Shown here: piece after piece, positions 32,830-40,865 of the stretch
Layout: each line of letters opens with the position of its first letter
Numbering within the stretch: the stretch's first letter is position 1
From: Herbaspirillum rhizosphaerae_A
Lineage (GTDB): Bacteria; Pseudomonadota; Gammaproteobacteria; Burkholderiales; Burkholderiaceae_D
Length of the DNA stretch: 64,000 bases
Assembly (NCBI RefSeq): GCF_046025915.1
Contig: NZ_JAQQFR010000011.1
Location: 124,001-188,000 of the forward strand
Direction: 5' to 3'
Program-made: the position numbers and the translations under genes
The notes under the pieces: generated by a model
The model's database searches: none
What the model was told of the DNA's origin: nothing
What the model saw: the letters and a program-made list of their open reading frames with translations, nothing else

Positions 32830-33762
32830 TTACTTCGCCTGATACGGATGTTCCGCGCGCCAGTGATCGGCGATGTCGATGCGGCGGCAGATCCAGACAC
32901 GCTCGTGCGACTGCACATAGTCGAGGAAGCGCTGCAGCGCGGCGAAGCGGCCCGGGCGGCCCAGCAGGCGGCAGTGCATGCCGATGGACAGCATCTTGGG
33001 TGCTTCTTCGCCTTCTGCATACAGCACGTCGAAGCTGTCCTTGAGGTATTGGAAGAACTGCTCGCCGGTGTTGAAGCCTTGCGGTGTGGCAAAGCGCATG
33101 TCGTTGGTGTCGAGTGTGTACGGCACCACCAGATGCGGCTGTTCGCTGCCGTCGGCCAGCGCAACCTTGGTCCAGAACGGCAGGTCGTCACCGTAGTAGT
33201 CGGAGTCGTAGCTAAAACCGCCGTGTTCGACCACCAGCTGACGCGTGTTGGGTGAGTCACGGCCGGTGTACCAGCCTTGCGGGTGGATGCCGGTCAGCTT
33301 GCGGAAAATCTCGACCGCGGCGCGCATGTGTTCGCGTTCCGTCTCGATGTCCATGTTCTGATAATGGATCCAGCGCAGGCCGTGGCAGGCGATCTCGTGG
33401 CCCAGTTCGACAAAGGCCTGGGTGACGTCGGGATGACGCTCCAGCGCCATGGCGACACCGAATACCGTCAGCGGTAACTGGCGTTTTTCGAACTCGCGCA
33501 GAATGCGCCAGACGCCGACGCGTGAGCCGTACTCATAGATCGACTCCATCGAGAGATGGCGGGCCGGATAGGCAGCTGCACCGATGATCTCGGACAAGAA
33601 TTGCTCTGACGCCGGGTCACCGTGCAGCACCGAATTTTCGCCGCCTTCTTCATAGTTCAGGACAAACTGCACGGCGATTTTGGCCTTGCCCGGCCAGTTG
33701 GCGTGAGGGACGTTGCGACCGTAACCGATCAGGTCGCGTGGGTAATTGTCTGAATGTTGCAT
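32830..33762 (-). CDS. puuE: Allantoinase, polysaccharide-deacetylase type
   Basis: Hydrolyses allantoin to allantoate; this cofactor-light family (PuuE) is unrelated to the amidohydrolase AllB. The 310-residue chain begins with YPRDLIGYGRNVPHANWPGKA, a family-specific start, and shows NodB-like deacetylase blocks: VQFVLNYEEGGE, GHEIACHGLRWIHYQN and GWYTGRDSPNTRQLV. It is the last gene of the minus-strand operon gntR, NCS1 permease, racemase, puuE; the gap from the racemase gene is 42 bp. The next enzyme (allantoate hydrolysis) is not identifiable in this operon. Confidence 0.93.
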   Translation of the reverse strand: MQHSDNYPRDLIGYGRNVPHANWPGKAKIAVQFVLNYEEGGENSVLHGDPASEQFLSEIIGAAAYPARHLSMESIYEYGSRVGVWRILREFEKRQLPLTVFGVAMALERHPDVTQAFVELGHEIACHGLRWIHYQNMDIETEREHMRAAVEIFRKLTGIHPQGWYTGRDSPNTRQLVVEHGGFSYDSDYYGDDLPFWTKVALADGSEQPHLVVPYTLDTNDMRFATPQGFNTGEQFFQYLKDSFDVLYAEGEEAPKMLSIGMHCRLLGRPGRFAALQRFLDYVQSHERVWICRRIDIADHWRAEHPYQAK

Positions 33763-33804
33763 GTTGGCTTTAAGTTGATGAAGATGAATGTTCGAATAAT
33801 GGTG

Positions 33805-34539
33805 TCAACGAGCGCCAAAATTCTGCAGGATACCGCTGTAGAGTTTCGGCAACGGCCGCGCATAGTCTCCGCGTTTTGCCGTTTGCAGTTTTAACGTTAG
33901 CAAGGATTCTGCCAGCTTCACGGCCGCCGTGACACCTTCGATCACAGGCGCCTTGATATCGTCACTGATTGCACTGCACAAATCGGCCATGCCGGCGCAT
34001 CCGAGCACGATAGCCTCAGCGCCGTCTTCGTCCAGCGCCCGACGGCATTCGTCAGTGATGATGCGGCGTGCGTCGGAGTGTGGGTCTTCCAGTTCCAGCA
34101 CCGCCAGTTCGCATGCTCTTACGTTGCGGCAAAAGCGTTCCATGCCGTAACGCTCAGCCAGATGCCAGGCCATGCCGCAGGTGCGCTGCAAGGTGGTCAC
34201 GACGCTGAAGGACGGCGCAATCAGGCTGGCGTAATGCATGGCGGCTTCGGCGATGCCGATGACAGGGCCGTTGGCGACTTCTCGCGCAGCGTACAACCCG
34301 GGGTCGCCGAAGCAGGCGATGACGTAGGCATCACAGCCTTCATCTTCACCGCTGATGATTTCCTCAAGCAAGCCGGGAACCGCCAGCGCTTCGTCGTAAT
34401 AGCTTTCTATCGAGGCCGGGCCCATGGCCGGGCTGACGCCGAGAATGCGGGTATCGGCTGATGCGACCGCGCGTGCGCAGTCGGTCATCTTGGCGGTCAT
34501 GCTCAGGGTGGTGTTGGGATTGATGATTTTGATCAGCAT
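33805..34539 (-). CDS. hpxA: Allantoin/hydantoin racemase, Asp/Glu racemase family
   Basis: 244-residue cofactor-independent racemase. The start MLIKIINPNTTLSMT is the family signature, and two catalytic cysteines are seen in AYVIACFGDPG (near residue 78) and IVLGCAGM (near residue 180). In purine clusters of Klebsiella type the homologue HpxA interconverts allantoin enantiomers so that the allantoinase can use both; placement here between an allantoin-type permease and puuE supports that. I start at ATG 34539, preceded by GAGGAT, 7 bp after the permease stop, and not at an upstream in-frame start inside the permease gene. Confidence 0.85.
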   Translation of the reverse strand: MLIKIINPNTTLSMTAKMTDCARAVASADTRILGVSPAMGPASIESYYDEALAVPGLLEEIISGEDEGCDAYVIACFGDPGLYAAREVANGPVIGIAEAAMHYASLIAPSFSVVTTLQRTCGMAWHLAERYGMERFCRNVRACELAVLELEDPHSDARRIITDECRRALDEDGAEAIVLGCAGMADLCSAISDDIKAPVIEGVTAAVKLAESLLTLKLQTAKRGDYARPLPKLYSGILQNFGAR

Positions 34540-34546
34540 GGCATCC

Positions 34547-36040
34547 TCACTTCTTCGCTGCGTTGAGGAAAATATAGCTGCCTGCGCCGACAAACAGTCC
34601 GATGAACCAGGAGAAATCGGCCAGCATGCGCAACTGAGGAATCATCACACAGGAAATTGCCAGCAGGGCAGCGAACACCAGCGCTTTGACGGCGTGATAG
34701 TTCACACCACCCTGATACCAGTATCGTCCTTCGGTGCGCATCGTATAAAGATCGTCAACGATAATCTCGCGGCGTTGGACCAGATAATAATCGGCAATCA
34801 GGATGCCATAGAGCGGACCGATCAGGCTGCCCAGTATGTCCAGCGTGTAGTGGATCACAGCTGGATTGTTGAACAGGTTCCAGGGAGTGATGAAGATTGA
34901 TGCCACAGCCGCAAGCATGCCGCCGGTACGCCAACTGATGCGTTTTGGCGCGACATTGGAAAAGTCGAACGCGGCCGAAACGAAATTGGCGACAATATTG
35001 ATGCCGATCGTGGCGATGAGGAAGGTCAGCGCCCCCAGCACGACCGCCGTGGTGTTGTCGATCCTCGCAACTGTCTCCACCGGATCGGTAATCAGCTGCC
35101 CAAATAGCGGCAGCGTGGCCGAGGTGGTGATGACGGTGATGACGGAGAACGCCAGAAAGTTGACCGGCAGGCCCCAGAAGTTGCCGCGTTTGACGTCGCC
35201 GAAGGTGTGGCAGTAGCGTGAGAAGTCGCCGAAGTTGAGCATCGGGCCGGAGAAGTAAGACACCACTAGCGCAATTGCCGTCAGCATCACCGGGAGCGCA
35301 TCCCAGCCGCTGTATTTCACATGACCGAGATTGAGACCGATGTTTTGCCAACCCGCCTTGTAGACCATCCAGCCTGCCAGAATAAACATTACCGCATATA
35401 CGGCGGGGCCGGCAAAGTCGATGAACTTCTTGATCGCTTCCATGCCGTTCCAGAACACCAGCGCCTGCAGCAGCCACAGCAGCAGAAATCCGACCCAGCC
35501 CAGCATCGACAGGCCGAGAAAACCATGTACATGCACATCGGCATAGATTGCCAACGCAGGGAAGAATTTGAGTGCGACGACGATGAACGCGCTGGACGCC
35601 AGATAGGTTTGAATGCCGTACCAGGCCACCGCGATCAGGCCGCGGATCGCCGCCGGAATATTGGCGCCAAGCACGCCGAAGGAGGCGCGCGAGATCACTG
35701 GATAAGGCACGCCGCTGGCCTGGCTGGGGCGTGCGATCAAGTTACAGAAAAAATTGACGAAGGTAATGCCGATCAGCAGGGACAGAAGTACTTGCCAGCT
35801 GCTCAGGCCAAGCGCGAAAAGGCTGCCGGCAAAAACGTAGCCGCCGACGCTGTGCACATCGGACATCCAGAAAGCGAAGATGTTGTAGGCGCCCCAGGTT
35901 TGCTTCTTCAGCGGAGCCAGATCGGCATTGGCGAGACGGTCGCTGTAGTGCTGAGGGAAATCGGGTGGATTGTCGGATGAATTGTCGCGTCGCGGCGGCT
36001 GCGCGGCAAGTGTGCCGGGCGATGGCTGGGGCATTGTCAT
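34547..36040 (-). CDS. NCS1 permease, allantoin or purine type
   Basis: 497-residue inner-membrane symporter of the nucleobase:cation symporter-1 family. A polar N-terminal tail of 45 residues leads into about twelve membrane segments. Diagnostic blocks are TWGAYNIFAFWMSDVHSVGGY, ARASFGVLGANIPAAIRG-like (here SRASFGVLGANIPAAIRGL) and GPMLNFGDFSRYC. NCS1 members carry allantoin, hydantoins, cytosine, uracil or thiamine. Allantoin is the best guess because allantoin racemase and allantoinase genes follow. A 183-bp gap with a hairpin separates it from gntR upstream. Confidence 0.88.
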   Translation of the reverse strand: MTMPQPSPGTLAAQPPRRDNSSDNPPDFPQHYSDRLANADLAPLKKQTWGAYNIFAFWMSDVHSVGGYVFAGSLFALGLSSWQVLLSLLIGITFVNFFCNLIARPSQASGVPYPVISRASFGVLGANIPAAIRGLIAVAWYGIQTYLASSAFIVVALKFFPALAIYADVHVHGFLGLSMLGWVGFLLLWLLQALVFWNGMEAIKKFIDFAGPAVYAVMFILAGWMVYKAGWQNIGLNLGHVKYSGWDALPVMLTAIALVVSYFSGPMLNFGDFSRYCHTFGDVKRGNFWGLPVNFLAFSVITVITTSATLPLFGQLITDPVETVARIDNTTAVVLGALTFLIATIGINIVANFVSAAFDFSNVAPKRISWRTGGMLAAVASIFITPWNLFNNPAVIHYTLDILGSLIGPLYGILIADYYLVQRREIIVDDLYTMRTEGRYWYQGGVNYHAVKALVFAALLAISCVMIPQLRMLADFSWFIGLFVGAGSYIFLNAAKK

Positions 36041-36149
36041 GAGGTATCTCCGAAGATGATCGTCTGTAGTCGCTAGGGCTTGCTATTCCGAGCCATCGGG
36101 CAAGTGTTAGCAATACAAAAAAGACGAGAAATCGGAGAAATCTGCGGAC

Positions 36150-36176
36150 GGGCAGGGCCTGATCGTGCGCCTGCCC
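36150..36176 (-). repeat. Hairpin between gntR and the NCS1 permease gene
   Basis: GGGCAGG and CCTGCCC form a stem across a 13-nt loop 48 bp after the gntR stop. No T-run follows, so it may modulate and not end transcription. A short repeat AATCGGCAAC occurs twice nearby (36183-36202). Confidence 0.4.
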
Positions 36177-36223
36177 TTATGCAATCGGCAACAATCGGCA
36201 ACAACCGGGAATGTTCCGTCTCC

Positions 36224-36967
36224 CTATTTGCCCAGCACCGCACGCAAATCGAAATGATCGTCGTCGTTGGGCCGGACGCGGTCTTCGCACAAGTGCAAAT
36301 GGTGCGCCATGTGTTCTTGCGCCAGCGCGATGTCACCGCTCTCCAGTGCTGCCAGCACGGTGTCGTGTTCATCGAAGGAGCAGGCGTTGTGCCCCGGCGC
36401 CTCGGTCTTGGCGATCATCAGGGTGGTGCGCGACACCAGTTTGCGCAGTGTGTCGACCAGCAAGGCGTTGCCGGTCAGTTCCGCCAGCGCCAGGTGGAAT
36501 TGCGCCGACAGCCTGATCCAGCGCGGCCGGTCACCGGTCAGGTAGGACTGGCGTTCTTCCTCGACCATCTTGCGCATGCCGGCGATCTGGCGCGTGCTGG
36601 CTTCGCGTCCGACCTTGTCGAGTACCGCGTATTCAATGATGTTGCGCAGTTCGAACATGTCTTTCACTTCCGTGTTCGAGGGGCTGGCGATGAAGGCGCC
36701 GCGGTTGGCTTCCAGGTCAACCATGCCTTCCGTGGCCAGGCGCGACAGCACCTTGCGCACCGTGTGGCGGGCGGTATCATAAATCTGGCACAAGACCTGC
36801 TCAGTGAGCTTGGTACGCGGCGGCAGGCGATGTTCCATGATGGCGTCGTAGATGTCCTGGTAAATACGTTCTTCCACCGCCGGCGACTGATCGCGAGCGG
36901 CAGTTTGCGAGGCCAGGAAGGAGCGGGATGTCTTGGTTGATTTGGTCATGGCTTTTAAGAATGACAT
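36224..36967 (-). CDS. GntR/FCD regulator of the purine locus
   Basis: About 247 residues. N-terminal winged helix (EERIYQDIYDAIMEHRLPPRTKLTEQVLCQIYDTARHTVRKVLSRL, residues about 33-78) and C-terminal all-helical FCD ligand domain (about 100-230) with histidines (QFHLALAELTGN, EHDTVLAAL, HMAHHLHL) that usually bind metal and an organic acid. It is first in the operon with permease, racemase and allantoinase genes. An exact ATTGTCGACAAT lies 91 bp upstream of the start, and more copies precede the other units of the locus; such a palindrome fits the TNGT..ACNA operators of this family. Autoregulation and control by a purine breakdown product are inferred. Start could also be ATG 36949. Confidence 0.88.
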   Translation of the reverse strand: MSFLKAMTKSTKTSRSFLASQTAARDQSPAVEERIYQDIYDAIMEHRLPPRTKLTEQVLCQIYDTARHTVRKVLSRLATEGMVDLEANRGAFIASPSNTEVKDMFELRNIIEYAVLDKVGREASTRQIAGMRKMVEEERQSYLTGDRPRWIRLSAQFHLALAELTGNALLVDTLRKLVSRTTLMIAKTEAPGHNACSFDEHDTVLAALESGDIALAQEHMAHHLHLCEDRVRPNDDDHFDLRAVLGK

Positions 36968-37057
36968 CAATGAGATAAGAGAACTAACTGCGGAGAGCTA
37001 ACTGCTGATCTCCGCGTGATGACAGAATGCAGAGCAGGAGTCATACCGGCGTGAATA

Positions 37058-37069
37058 ATTGTCGACAAT
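37058..37069. promoter_or_regulatory. Operator ATTGTCGACAAT, gntR operon
   Basis: Exact palindrome 91 bp upstream of the gntR start; consistent with autoregulation. Confidence 0.75.
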
Positions 37070-37088
37070 GAATAAACTGATTCGCGAC

Positions 37089-37142
37089 AATTTGGTGAGT
37101 GCTTGCACCAGAATTGACGATTTTTATCTTGTTTGCACCATA
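37089..37142. promoter_or_regulatory. Second shared motif, copy 3
   Basis: AATTTGGTG...CTTGCACCAGAATTG (37089-37116), then TTGCACCATAA at 37133. The dyad follows the operator at 37058 by 20 bp. Spacing to the second half site is about 10 bp longer than in the other two copies. Confidence 0.5.
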
Positions 37143-37244
37143 ACGCGATGCAGTGCTGAGAAAGCATCGCAACGCTCAGCATGGCCATAAGCCGTGTCAC
37201 AACAATCCGCAGCATGCGTTGTTGCTGCGAAAGCTGGAAAATTT

Positions 37245-37256
37245 TATTGTCGACAA
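37245..37256. promoter_or_regulatory. Operator ATTGTCGACAAT, M20 hydrolase side
   Basis: Exact palindrome, 187 bp from the one at 37058 and 270 bp upstream of the hydrolase ATG. The pair could be bridged by a looped complex. Confidence 0.7.
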
Positions 37257-37525
37257 TCTTTTGTTGGTTTTTCATCAGAAATTGCCCATGCGTTTTGACG
37301 ATTCTTTTTATCTTATGCAAGAACCGTACTTGCTGTGCCCTGTCTGTTGTTCAGTACCCTGAGGATTGCTGCCAAAACCCCATCACCATTCACGGCGCAA
37401 GCGGTGTCGGCGGTGCAAACAGCGCAGGTCTTTTACAATGATTCATTGCTCATCCGGGGCGCAACTGCATTGCTTCGGTCCGGTGTGAGTACCGTATTTT
37501 TATCGTTATCTTCACAGGCTCACTT

Positions 37526-38794
37526 ATGTCTTCACCTTCATCGTCCCTGAATACTCTTATCACTGCCTTTCTGGATAAAGAACACGACGCACAATCGCGT
37601 TTCTTGCAAGAACTGGTGCGTGTGCCGTCGGACAATCCTGCCGGCGATTGTGCCGCGCATGGTGTGCGTGCAAAACAGCTGCTCGAAGAACTTGGTTTTG
37701 AAGTCGAGGCGCATGTCATTCCTGACGCGCTAGTGAAGGCTAACGGCATGATCTCGGCGACCAATCTGATCGTGCGCAAGCGCTTCGGTACTGGCGGCCC
37801 CACCATCGCGATGAATGCGCACGGCGACGTGGTGCCGCCGGGTCTCGGCTGGAGCAAGGATCCCTACGGTGGCGAAATCGTGCAAGACGCTGAACACGGC
37901 CCTGTCATGTACGGCCGCGGCGTGGCCGTGTCGAAGTCGGATTTCGCGACCTACACCTGGGCGTTGCTGGCATTGATCGCCGCCGAAAAGCAGGGCGTCG
38001 CATTGAACGGCGCCGTCGAATTGCAATTCACTTACGACGAAGAAGCCGGTGGCGACATCGGTCCGAAGTGGATACTCGACCAAGGTCTGAGCAAGCCCGA
38101 CTATGCAGTGTCGGCCGGTTTCGCCTACGGCATTACTTCGGCCCACAACGGCTGCCTGCATCTGGAAGTCACGGTCAAGGGCAAGCAGGCGCACGCGGCC
38201 ATGCCGCATACCGGCATCGACGCAATCGAGGCTGCCGCCGGCATCCTGCAAGCTCTGTATGCCTATCGCGCTGAACTGGCGAAGAAAAAATCCAAGGTCA
38301 CCGGCATCAATCATGCCACCCTGAACGTCGGCCTGATCAAGGGCGGCATCAACACCAACGTAGTTCCCGATCTGGCGTCGTTCCGCCTGGATCGCCGCAT
38401 GATTCCGGAAGAAGCGGGCTTCGATGCCGAGGGTGATCTGCGTCGCGTGATCGATGCTGCTGCTGCGAACTATCCCGGCATTGAAGTCGGCGTGCAGCGC
38501 ATCTTGCTGGCGGAACCGCTGGCCGAATTGCCGGGTGTGGAGAAACTGATCGCTGCGTTTCAGCGTAACGCGGAAGCGGTGTTGGGAGAACCAGTCGCCG
38601 CCCATGGCGTGCCGCTCTACACCGACGCGCGTCATTACACCAAACACGGTATTCCTACCATCCTCTACGGCGCAGGACCACGCACGCTGATGGAAGCACG
38701 CGGCCATAACTCGGATGAGAATTTGCGTCTGGACGATTTGCTCAAAGCGACCAAGGTAGTGACGCTGGCTCTGGGGGAGTTGTTGCAGGGATAA
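37526..38794 (+). CDS. M20-family metallohydrolase of unknown substrate
   Basis: 422-residue zinc hydrolase of the ArgE/DapE/carboxypeptidase G2 group. Metal-binding blocks are TIAMNAHGDVVPP (His and Asp), TYDEEAGGDIGP (catalytic Glu-Glu pair) and a late GHNSDE histidine; the dimerisation domain shows GKQAHAAMPHTGIDAIEAA. It does not carry the pattern I expect of allantoate amidohydrolases (AllC/HpxK), which are a different M20 branch. It shares a control region with gntR and lies next to adenine deaminase, so a step in purine or ureide breakdown is possible, but a general peptidase or deacylase cannot be excluded. Confidence 0.8.
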   Translation: MSSPSSSLNTLITAFLDKEHDAQSRFLQELVRVPSDNPAGDCAAHGVRAKQLLEELGFEVEAHVIPDALVKANGMISATNLIVRKRFGTGGPTIAMNAHGDVVPPGLGWSKDPYGGEIVQDAEHGPVMYGRGVAVSKSDFATYTWALLALIAAEKQGVALNGAVELQFTYDEEAGGDIGPKWILDQGLSKPDYAVSAGFAYGITSAHNGCLHLEVTVKGKQAHAAMPHTGIDAIEAAAGILQALYAYRAELAKKKSKVTGINHATLNVGLIKGGINTNVVPDLASFRLDRRMIPEEAGFDAEGDLRRVIDAAAANYPGIEVGVQRILLAEPLAELPGVEKLIAAFQRNAEAVLGEPVAAHGVPLYTDARHYTKHGIPTILYGAGPRTLMEARGHNSDENLRLDDLLKATKVVTLALGELLQG

Positions 38795-38815
38795 GCTTTA
38801 CATTGCTGCGCACAC

Positions 38816-38852
38816 AAAAAAACCTGCCGTTTTCAAACGGCAGGTTTTTTTT
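38816..38852. terminator. Bidirectional terminator M20 hydrolase / adenine deaminase
   Basis: Stem AAAAACCTGCCGTTT with AAACGGCAGGTTTTT, tight loop, A-run on one side and T-run on the other, between convergent genes. Confidence 0.92.
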
Positions 38853-38890
38853 CATGCTTTGTCGGTCAGTGCCAGTATCAGTGTCAGTGT

Positions 38891-39943
38891 TCAGTGTGCC
38901 GAGCCGAACTCTTCCACTTCCTGCATCAGGCGAGCCTTGTCGGTCGCCGGCAAGAAGCTGGCATTGATGCCGTTGCGCGCCAGTTGCAGCAGCTCTTCAC
39001 GCGTGAGCGCCAGTGACGAGGCGATTGCCAGATAGTTGGCGTTCATGTAGCCGCCGAAGTAGGCCGGATCATCCGAGTTGACCGTCACCGCCAGACCGGC
39101 GCGCAGCATGCGGGCGATATTATGTTCGGCCATGTCATCGACGACACACAGTTTAAGGTTGGACAGCGGGCAGACTGTCAGCGGCATTTGTTCCTTGATC
39201 AGGCGTTGCATCAGCGCCGGATTTTCTTCGCTGCGTACACCATGATCGATGCGTTCGACCTTGAGCACGTCGAGCGCGCTGAGGACATATTCCGGTGGGC
39301 CTTCTTCGCCGGCATGGGCAACCAGGTGGAAACCGAGTTCCTTGCAACGCGCGAACACGCGGGCGAATTTTTCCGGCGGATTGCCGCGTTCGGACGAGTC
39401 CAGGCCGATACCGTTCCACAGGTCCTTGTACAGGTCGCGCAAGGGCAGGGCGGCGTCCAGCGTGGCGAAGGCGTCTTCTTCCGACAGATGACGCAGGAAG
39501 GACATGATCATGGCGCTGGAGAAGCCGTGCTGGTCGCGGGCTTCACGCAGGGCGCGGGCGATACCGGCAAACACCACGTCGATGCCGATGCCGCGCTCGG
39601 TGTGCGTCTGCGGATCGAAGAAGATTTCCGCATGGCGCACCTTGTCGGCGCGGGCATGATCGATGTAGGCCATGGTCATGTCGTAGAAATCTTGCTCGGT
39701 ACGCAGCACGTTGGCGCCGGCATAGTACAGGTCGAGAAAGGATTGCAGATCGGTGAAGGCGTAGGCCGCACGCAATGCTTCTACGGAGGCGTAGGGCAGG
39801 TCGACTTTGTTGCGTTGCGCAAGGGCAAACAACAATTCCGGCTCCAGTGTGCCTTCGATATGCAGATGCAGCTCGGTCTTGGGCAGCGCTTCGATGAAAG
39901 CGCGCATCTCTGCGGAGAGGCTTGGGGTGGCGGAGGAAGTCAT
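38891..39943 (-). CDS. Adenine deaminase (adenosine-deaminase superfamily)
   Basis: 350-residue amidohydrolase that most likely converts adenine to hypoxanthine. Zinc ligands His26 and His28 are in ELHLHIEGTLEPE, followed by HAGEEG and NSDDPAYFGGY. The pairs 'IEGTLEPE' and 'SDDPAYFGGY' are typical of the Aah1-type adenine deaminases, whereas adenosine deaminases read 'HLDGA' and 'NTDDP.IF', so an adenosine deaminase label would probably be wrong. ATG 39943 has AAAGG upstream; an earlier in-frame extension of 14 residues is unlikely. It feeds adenine into the purine degradation route encoded around it. Confidence 0.85.
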   Translation of the reverse strand: MTSSATPSLSAEMRAFIEALPKTELHLHIEGTLEPELLFALAQRNKVDLPYASVEALRAAYAFTDLQSFLDLYYAGANVLRTEQDFYDMTMAYIDHARADKVRHAEIFFDPQTHTERGIGIDVVFAGIARALREARDQHGFSSAMIMSFLRHLSEEDAFATLDAALPLRDLYKDLWNGIGLDSSERGNPPEKFARVFARCKELGFHLVAHAGEEGPPEYVLSALDVLKVERIDHGVRSEENPALMQRLIKEQMPLTVCPLSNLKLCVVDDMAEHNIARMLRAGLAVTVNSDDPAYFGGYMNANYLAIASSLALTREELLQLARNGINASFLPATDKARLMQEVEEFGSAH

Positions 39944-40211
39944 GGCTGGCCTTTGTATTGAACTGAAACGGATAAATTGAAACAAATGAACTAAAGCGAT
40001 AGCCTATTTTCTCAGAAATGCCGGAATGGGCTAAAAAATGCATTGCTTGCAAAAACTAAACCAACTGCGCACAGACTAAGTTGGGAGGCGCATAAGCGCA
40101 ATAAAGGGGAGATGGGAAGATAAAAGCGTAAAGATTTCGTTAAATTCTTCGCATCGCCGGATTTGCATGTTTTAATGCTGTGCCGTCAATGGGACCAAGT
40201 GCAGGATCAGG

Positions 40212-40757
40212 ATGAAAAAGATAATTGCAACGACGATGACATGCAGCATGCTGGCGGGGGCAGGGGTGACGCTCTCCGGCTGCTCTCTGATGTTCTGGAA
40301 AAAAAAGGAAGATCCGACGGTGGTGCCTTTCTCCACAATTCCGAGCGGTTCTTACCAGAGCTTTGTAAAGAATTGGGATGACAAGGAACAGCCGGTGCTC
40401 TGCGCGCTGATCCGCTCTTCGGGTGAATGGAACTACTGGTTCCAGCCTGCGGCGGTGATGCGTCAAAAAAATGCGCTGGCGCCGTCGTCGGAGTACTTTG
40501 AAACACGCCAGCTGATGCTGGCTACGCGCATCATCCAGGCGCCGGATAGCATCGAGCGCGGTCAGATTTTTACCGCCGAGAAGGTCACGATGAAGGGCGG
40601 CGTGCTGAAACTGGATTACCGCTTCGTCCGTCCGGCTTCCGGTGCGACCTACCAGATCAAGGATTTCCTCCTGGTGGAAATCCCCAAGGAACGCTACACG
40701 ACCGGGCCGGTGCAGTTTGTCGAAAACGGCCGCAAGGTGTGCGAGATTTCGCGCTGA
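40212..40757 (+). CDS. Predicted lipoprotein of unknown function
   Basis: 181 residues. The N terminus is a lipoprotein signal peptide with lipobox LSGC and lipidated Cys24, followed by a lysine-rich patch. The rest is a compact soluble domain with no motif I recognise (YQSFVKNWDDKEQPVLCALIRSSGEWNYWF...). The pattern of strands suggests a beta-rich fold. It stands alone between the adenine deaminase gene and the amino acid transporter, with its own strong terminator. Location is likely the inner or outer membrane, periplasmic side. No function is proposed. Confidence 0.8.
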   Translation: MKKIIATTMTCSMLAGAGVTLSGCSLMFWKKKEDPTVVPFSTIPSGSYQSFVKNWDDKEQPVLCALIRSSGEWNYWFQPAAVMRQKNALAPSSEYFETRQLMLATRIIQAPDSIERGQIFTAEKVTMKGGVLKLDYRFVRPASGATYQIKDFLLVEIPKERYTTGPVQFVENGRKVCEISR

Positions 40758-40784
40758 CCGCTTTCCAGTATTGGCGCTTCAATG

Positions 40785-40820
40785 AAAAAGGCCGGAACGT
40801 TTGATCGTTCCGGCCTTTTT
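40785..40820. terminator. Bidirectional terminator after lipoprotein gene
   Basis: Perfect 15-bp stem AAAAAGGCCGGAACG with its complement across a 6-nt loop; serves the lipoprotein gene and the convergent ABC operon. Confidence 0.93.
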
Positions 40821-40865
40821 GTTTTGCAACGCAATGACTGCGATGACGGCATCGGTGTTAAAAAC

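Larger units (their letters stand above)
37000..37525. promoter_or_regulatory. Divergent control region gntR / M20 hydrolase
   Basis: About 560 bp with no gene. It contains two exact ATTGTCGACAAT palindromes (37058, 37245) and one copy of the second shared motif between them. Transcription starts leftwards into gntR and rightwards into the hydrolase gene. Confidence 0.7.
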
